From Heterohyrax brucei (lineage: Eukaryota > Chordata > Mammalia > Hyracoidea > Procaviidae), in NCBI GenBank assembly GCA_028571685.1, contig CM053143.1, positions 141,890,829 through 141,954,828 of the forward strand: DNA of 64,000 nt, written 5' to 3'. The notes beneath the pieces are model-generated. The model did no database searches. It worked only from the letters and a program-made list of their open reading frames with translations, and was not told the DNA's origin. Positions 59,510 to 64,000 of the stretch are shown here, one piece after another; the first letter of the stretch is position 1, and each line of letters opens with the position of its first letter. Both the position numbers and the translations under genes were made by a program.

Positions 59510-60065
59510 AGAGGATTGCCAATTAAGTTTACAAACTCACCCTAGAAAAAGTGCTACACACCTCACTGCTGGATATCACTCCAGTCCCCTCTGAAGTACT
59601 CCCCTTGGGAAGCTATGCCACTCATGCCAGCATCTGATCCACCATACCAAGCAATTATGGAACTCTTTGTCTGGAATGGCCATCAGAGCTGTCATTGTAT
59701 TATTATCCTTGATGTCCTGAATGTTATCAAAATGTCCCCCTTTCAATAGTGGCTTTATATTTGGGTAAAGAAAAAAGTCACTGGGGGCCGGTAAGCAGGG
59801 AGGGTGTTTCAATATAGTTATTTGTTCACTGGCCTGAAACTCCTTCACAGACAACTCAGACAATTAAATTCACACACTTGCTACCTTGCCACTGTGCGTA
59901 ACGGCCACTCCAGAAAGAGTTCCAAAATTACTGTGAAGGGTGGAATAGGTGCTGTCATCACTGCATAACTTCCCAAGGGAAGTATTTCAAAGCTGATAGT
60001 GGTGACATCAGCAATGAGGTATGGAGCAGTTAGAACAATTAGGTTAGTGGATGTAACTGTTGGAC
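59510..60065. mobile_element. Mariner-derived composite
   Basis: Left arm 59510-59852 is a mariner 3' end on the minus strand. It is followed directly by a terminal-repeat-like CAGACAATTAAATTCACAC (59859) that opens a plus-strand deletion derivative running through CTCCAGAAAGAGTTCC and AGGGTGGAATAGGTGCTG to about 60065. Confidence 0.82.
59576..59863 (-). pseudogene. Mariner transposase C-terminal fragment
   Basis: The minus-strand frame of 95 codons carries the C-terminal catalytic region of a mariner DDE/D transposase: L-S-V-K-E-F, then H-P-P-C-L-P-A-P-S-D-F-F-L-Y-P-N-I-K, where active mariners read H-P-P-Y-S-P-D-L-A-P-(C/S)-D-F-F-L-F-P. The Y-S-P-D-L segment is altered. It continues F-D-N-I-Q-D-I-K-D-N and A-I-P-D-K-E-F. 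The N-terminal DNA-binding domain and the first two catalytic Asp residues are absent. Non-functional. Confidence 0.88.
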
Positions 60066-60079
60066 CATGTGCAAGCCAG

Positions 60080-60380
60080 CAGTCCTACTACTAGATATAT
60101 ATCCATGGCACTTGAAAGTAGAGACTCAAATAGAAACCTGTACACTAATGTCAACTGCAGCACTTTTCACAATATCTGAAAGGCTAAAACAAACTAATAT
60201 CCATCAGCAGATGTATGGTTTAACAAAAGTGGTATAAACAGGTAATGGACATAGGTAGTGGACACACAATATATGTATGCACATCACTGAATTTTGTATG
60301 TAAAAAGTGTTCAATGGACAAATGTGTTATATGTATTTACTAAAACAATAAAATTTAAAATAAAATGAGAAAAAATTTTC
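60080..60380 (+). mobile_element. Old L1 3' end fragment
   Basis: AGTCCTACTACTAGATATAT, CAAATAGAAACCTGTACACT, ATATCCATCAGCAGATGTAT and a terminal AAAATTTAAAATAAAATGAG. Confidence 0.75.
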
Positions 60381-60786
60381 AGTGTTGTTACAAGGATGGA
60401 AAAAAAATGTCAGACATGCATTACAATGCCTGAAGCACAGTAAGTGCATAATAAAATATACAAATAATGGCTATATTTGTTTATGCCATTCTAAACACAG
60501 CGTTCTAACACTGTCTGTACCTTACTAGACCCAACACAAGCCCCACACCAAAGACCCCAAAGTTGGAGATCATGTGTGACTGAGGTACAGAATCAGAGAT
60601 CTCTATAGCATACAAAGGGCATTGCTATATTAACATGTCATCAACTGATGTCCATAATGATGGTTGCAGATAAATTCAGCACACTGGAAAACACACCCAG
60701 GAGTGTTCAAGAACAGATTTGACATATTGTTTCACTTTACAGACAAACAAGAAAAAAAAACTTCATCTTACAAACTTCCTAACATA
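60381..60786. other. DCUN1D4: Intron sequence, nothing recognised
   Basis: A short L2/MIR-like tail lies near 60420-60460; otherwise nothing. Confidence 0.4.
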
Positions 60787-61130
60787 AGAGGTATGATTAT
60801 TAAGTTCATGAACTCATCCTATATACCCCACTGCTGAATATCACTACAGTTACCTCCGAAGGACTCCCCTTGGGAAGCTATGCATTAACACCAGTGCCTA
60901 GTTCACCCTTCAAAGCAATTCTGGAACTCTTTTCCCAGGAATGGCCATCACAGCTGTCATTGTATTATTACCCTTGATGTCCTGAATGTCATCAAGATGT
61001 ATTCCTTTTCAATAGTTCCTTTATTTTCGGGTAAAGAAAAAAGTCACTGGGGGCCAGAACACGTAAGTAGGTAGGGTGTTCCAATATTTGTTTACTGGCC
61101 CAAAACTCCCTCACAGACAGCTACACAATG
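60787..61130 (-). mobile_element. Mariner 3' end, left arm of interrupted composite
   Basis: Starts with AGGTATGATTATTAAGTTCA and continues through CTCCCCTTGGGAAGCTATGC, GGCCATCACAGCTGTCATTG and TCACTGGGGGCCAGAACACG to the transposase codons A-H-T and L-S-V-R-E-F. Several frameshifts. Confidence 0.85.
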
Positions 61131-61280
61131 AAGTGTGCACAAGCAGCCCAAGCATTCTCTCCACAGAATGCTCAGCGTGTGACCCTTCTGCCCAGGATTC
61201 CGATCCTACCAGTGATCCAGGGACATCACTGGGATGGGGAAGAGGAGAACTCAAACTCTGGTTAAAAATTTCTTCTTGAA
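61131..61280. other. Unassigned sequence between mariner arm and L1 3' UTR
   Basis: 150 bp I could not assign to mariner or L1. Confidence 0.4.
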
Positions 61281-61790
61281 CTAGATGGTGCCCAGCCACC
61301 ACCAATGACTGCCCTGACAGGGAATACAACACAGAGTCTCTGATGTTGTAGGAGAAAAATGGGTGTACAGAACTCAAACTCTGTTAAAAAGACCAGACTT
61401 GACAGTCCAACTGACTGGAGAGTCCCTGGAAGACACGGCCCTCAGAACTCTCTGTTAGCCCAGAACTGAAACCATCCCCAAAGTGAACTCTGCAGACAAA
61501 GATTGGACTAGACTGTAAGACATAAAATGTTAGTGGTGAAAAGTGGCTGAAGAACACACATGAGGCTAACTGGGTAACTCCTGTCCCGAGGTGAGATGAG
61601 AGGGCAGAGGAGGACAGGAGCTCATTCAATGGACACAGGAAAGATAGGGTGGAAAGGTGGAGTGCATTTGTGGGGAGAGCAGGTAGAGTTAACATAGCAA
61701 AGCGTGTGTTTTAAAGTTTTTTTGACAAATTGACTTGGGATTGTACCTTTTCACTTAAAGCATAATATAATTTTTTAATAAAAAATAAAT
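61281..61790 (+). mobile_element. L1 3' UTR fragment inserted within mariner composite
   Basis: AGATGGTGCCCAGCCACCAC, ACTCTCTGTTAGCCCAGAAC, GAGGCTAACTGGGTAACTCC and ATTTTTTAATAAAAAATAAA match the L1 3' UTR of the copies at 1-1715 and 27546-33647. Confidence 0.88.
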
Positions 61791-61791
61791 T

Positions 61792-61990
61792 AAGTTTGCG
61801 AACTTTCCACCTTGTGCAAAAGCATTCCAGAAACAGTTCTAAAATTGCTTTGAAGGGCAGACTAGGCACTGGTATCAGTGCATAGCTTCCTAAGGGGAGT
61901 ACTTCAAAGGTGACTGTAGTGATATTCAGCAGTGAGGTATGTAGCACTCAGAACACCTAAGTTCACAGACTTAGTAGTCACATCTCATAT
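61792..61990 (+). mobile_element. Mariner deletion derivative, right arm of interrupted composite
   Basis: TTAAGTTTGCGAACTTTCCA (terminal repeat) then CCTTGTGC, GCATTCCAGAAACAGTTC and GGGCAGACTAGGCACTGG to CTAAGTTCACAGACTTAGTA. The internal deletion junction matches that of the copy at 59859-60065. Confidence 0.82.
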
Positions 61991-62659
61991 ATCAACAATT
62001 CTCTATTTCCACATCTAATCTCGACTACCATCACCGTTATGTCATTATCACTTGACTTTCCTACCCCACCCCCCACCCTCCAAAATCAGTAACATGGATA
62101 ATTTTTCTTCAGTTTCACCAGAGTAGGAAGCAGCTAAGGAGGAGACACAAATACAAAGAAACTGACAAAAATGGTATTAGAAGATAAATTCAAAAGGTTA
62201 ACAGATACTGGATTTACGGTTCAGTGCCCATAGCAAGTAATAGACCTTGAAATCTAAAATAGATTTCACATCCTTACAGAACAGCTATTAAAGGTAAATA
62301 AAGATGGAATGCTTTACAGAGAGTGTATTTAGGAAAGTACTAACTGATTCATACAAATCTCCTTCTACTCACACTTCAATTCGAAAGGATAAATGCTAAG
62401 TCAACTTTTTTCCACGATCAAATGGCACTCCACAGAAAGCAATGACCAAGAGCAACTCTGCTGTGTGACATGCGAACCCTACATCCTACGTTAAAAGCAA
62501 CAAATGGCTCTGCAAAAAGGTACCGTCAGCTTGATAAACTGTTAGCCTTAATTACTTCCAGTTATTCTGAAAACAATTAAAATATTCTGAGTGGTCATGT
62601 AATTTTCCGGGGGATTTTTTTTTTTAGCATTACCATTTGCTGTGATCTACAGAATATAA
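61991..62659. other. DCUN1D4: Intron sequence, nothing recognised
   Basis: No exon or named repeat. Confidence 0.45.
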
Positions 62660-62850
62660 ACCCACCCACCCCCTAGCCAAGTCGGTTGAGACCCACAGCA
62701 ACCCTACAGGGTTTTGAAGGCTAGAAACTCTACAGAAGCAGAATGACACATCTCTTTCCCATAGAGTCAGGGGTGGTTTCAAAGAGTTTCAGAGTCGTCC
62801 TTTCAGTTTGTAGTTAATTGCTTTAACCACTGCACCACCAAGATTCCTTA
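62660..62850 (-). repeat. Afrotherian SINE, diverged variant
   Basis: Reverse copy: CCCACAGCAACCCTACAGGG, CTCTACAGAAGCAGAATGAC, TCTCTTTCCCATAGAGTCAG and CTTTAACCACTGCACCACCA. Carries the AAGCAGA(A/C)TG block also seen at 54670-54830. Confidence 0.85.
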
Positions 62851-63515
62851 CATAACACATAAGAAAAAACCCATAACATAGGGAGTCAAAGTCCACTGCC
62901 TTCTAACTACCCTAAGTGCAGAGTCCCACAGTACATGCAGAGATAGAAGTGTTAGAAACAATTATCAGTAAGTTGAGGCAATGACTGTTACCTAAAAGAA
63001 TCAAATTCAAAAATTAACAGACCTAAAATAGGTGTTACTCCAGCAGCAGGGTCAGAAATAGCATTGTAAAACAGAAAAAGCAAAAGCTTCCTTTTATATC
63101 AGACACAGACATTTGCAAACGTAACTGGGAAAAAATTTCAATAATAATAGCAACAAAAAGCAACATGCTACATATTAGGAATAAAACTGCATGACACAAA
63201 TGAAGAAATAAAAAAAGCTTACTGGAAGATAAATGTAGAGACATTATATTTCTGGAGCGGAAAGAGTCAACATAAAAAAGCTATCATTTCTCCATTAATT
63301 AAACTACAAATTAAATGTAATCAAATTCCTAGTTCCTCTGCCCCCCTACTTCCTCACCCCAGAAAAGGGGTAGGGAAAAGGAAAGGAGTCAGGAGACACT
63401 GGCAGATTGATGCTAAAGTTTCTCTGTAATAAAAATATATTAGACTTGCCAAGAAATTATTTGAAAAAGAAGAATGAGAATAAACTTGCCCCAACAGACA
63501 TTAGTTCATAGGATA
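62851..63515. other. DCUN1D4: Intron sequence, nothing recognised
   Basis: No exon or named repeat. Confidence 0.45.
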
Positions 63516-63518
63516 AAG

Positions 63519-63722
63519 CAGAGGTTGGCAAACTTTTTCTGTAAAGGGCCAGATAGTAAACATTTTTGGCTTTGTGAGCCACATAGTCTGTTATGAGTAT
63601 TCTATTATAGCTCAAAAACAACATATAAATGAATGACAGAGGTTAATTCTAATAAAATTCTATTTATAAAAAGTAGGAGATATATCTGATTCGACACATG
63701 ACCATACTTTACCAAACCCTAG
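63519..63722 (+). mobile_element. Non-autonomous hAT (MER-type) DNA transposon
   Basis: Begins CAGAGGTTGGCAAACTTTTT, CTGTAAAGGGCCAGATAGTA, then AACATTTTTGGCTTTGTGAG, and ends CTTTACCAAACCCTAG, whose reverse complement matches the start: terminal inverted repeats. Flanks GGATAAAG and TATAAAAG may be a decayed 8-bp target duplication. Confidence 0.75.
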
Positions 63723-63732
63723 TATAAAAGTA

Positions 63733-63900
63733 GAAGCCCTGGTGGCATACTGGTTAAGGGTTGTGGCTGCTAACCAAAAGGCTGGCAGTTCAAATCCAGC
63801 AGGCACTCCTTGGAAACTCTATGGGGCAATTCTACTCTGTCCTATAGCATCACTGTAAGTTACAACTGGCTCAATGGCAGTGGATTTTTTTTTTTAGTTT
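63733..63900 (+). repeat. Afrotherian SINE, short form, near consensus
   Basis: Forward copy: AGCCCTGGTGGCATACTGGT, GGCTGCTAACCAAAAGGCTG, GCAGTTCAAATCCAGCAGGC, CTATGGGGCAATTCTACTCT; one of the best preserved copies. Confidence 0.96.
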
Positions 63901-64000
63901 TTAGTAAAATGGTACAGAATTAAAACAGTCTAGAACACCTTCAAGACGTCAAATCAATGGAAGAGAACTGGTAAACATAAATATGTACTATGTATATAAA

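Noticed and set aside
61384-61695. 103-codon minus-strand frame
   Set aside because: It lies wholly within an L1 3' UTR read backwards.
57159-64000. DCUN1D4 first exon and CpG-island promoter
   Set aside because: No GC-rich or CpG-dense stretch and no Met exon in the right phase were seen.

Overview
This is nuclear DNA from a placental mammal, almost certainly an afrotherian and most likely an elephant or close relative. The evidence is about twenty-four copies of a SINE family typical of Afrotheria (body ending in a CTATGAGTCAGAATCGACTC-like tail), an RTE (BovB-like) LINE that goes with it, and lineage-specific L1 elements with their own 3' UTRs. No prokaryotic features are present. Species assignment is inference from repeat content.

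The only host gene I can support is DCUN1D4 (DCN1-like protein 4, a cullin-neddylation co-E3), on the minus strand. Five consecutive internal coding exons lie at 57158-57088, 56921-56882, 33866-33752, 23946-23855 and 4730-4660. All have canonical AG/GT splice sites, the reading phase is continuous, and together they encode about 130 residues: the D4-specific N-terminus, a basic nuclear-localisation-like stretch, and the first part of the DCUN1 (PONY) domain. The first exon lies beyond base 64000. The exons for the rest of the PONY domain lie before base 1. The rest of the window is intron.

The introns are dominated by nested retrotransposons. The intron after exon 23855-23946 holds an 8-kb L1 (10142-18151) with two tandem 5' UTRs, bounded by 12-bp target-site duplications, and a 5'-truncated L1 on the other strand (18787-21213). 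The 9.8-kb intron holds a full-length 6.1-kb L1 (27546-33647) with 13-bp target-site duplications. Its 3' end is only about 90 bp from a DCUN1D4 splice donor. The 23-kb intron holds MIR copies, an L1/HAL1-like antisense element, a long RTE copy (40479-46225) split by a younger L1 (41493-44083, perfect 16-bp target-site duplication) and by mariner pieces, another 5'-truncated L1 (49530-51534), a repeat-poor 2.5-kb stretch (51780-54280), a probable solo LTR and a MER5A-like hAT element. Upstream of the first exon seen here are two more mariner composites and a hAT element.

All retroelement reading frames are broken, so no transposon gene in the window looks functional. The most unusual structures are the three mariner composites, in which 3' transposase ends face each other around a short deletion derivative; the L1 with a doubled 5' UTR inside a single pair of target-site duplications; the sequence shared between the long-form SINE body and the 5' region of the RTE; and a SINE with a tRNA-Gly-like head.
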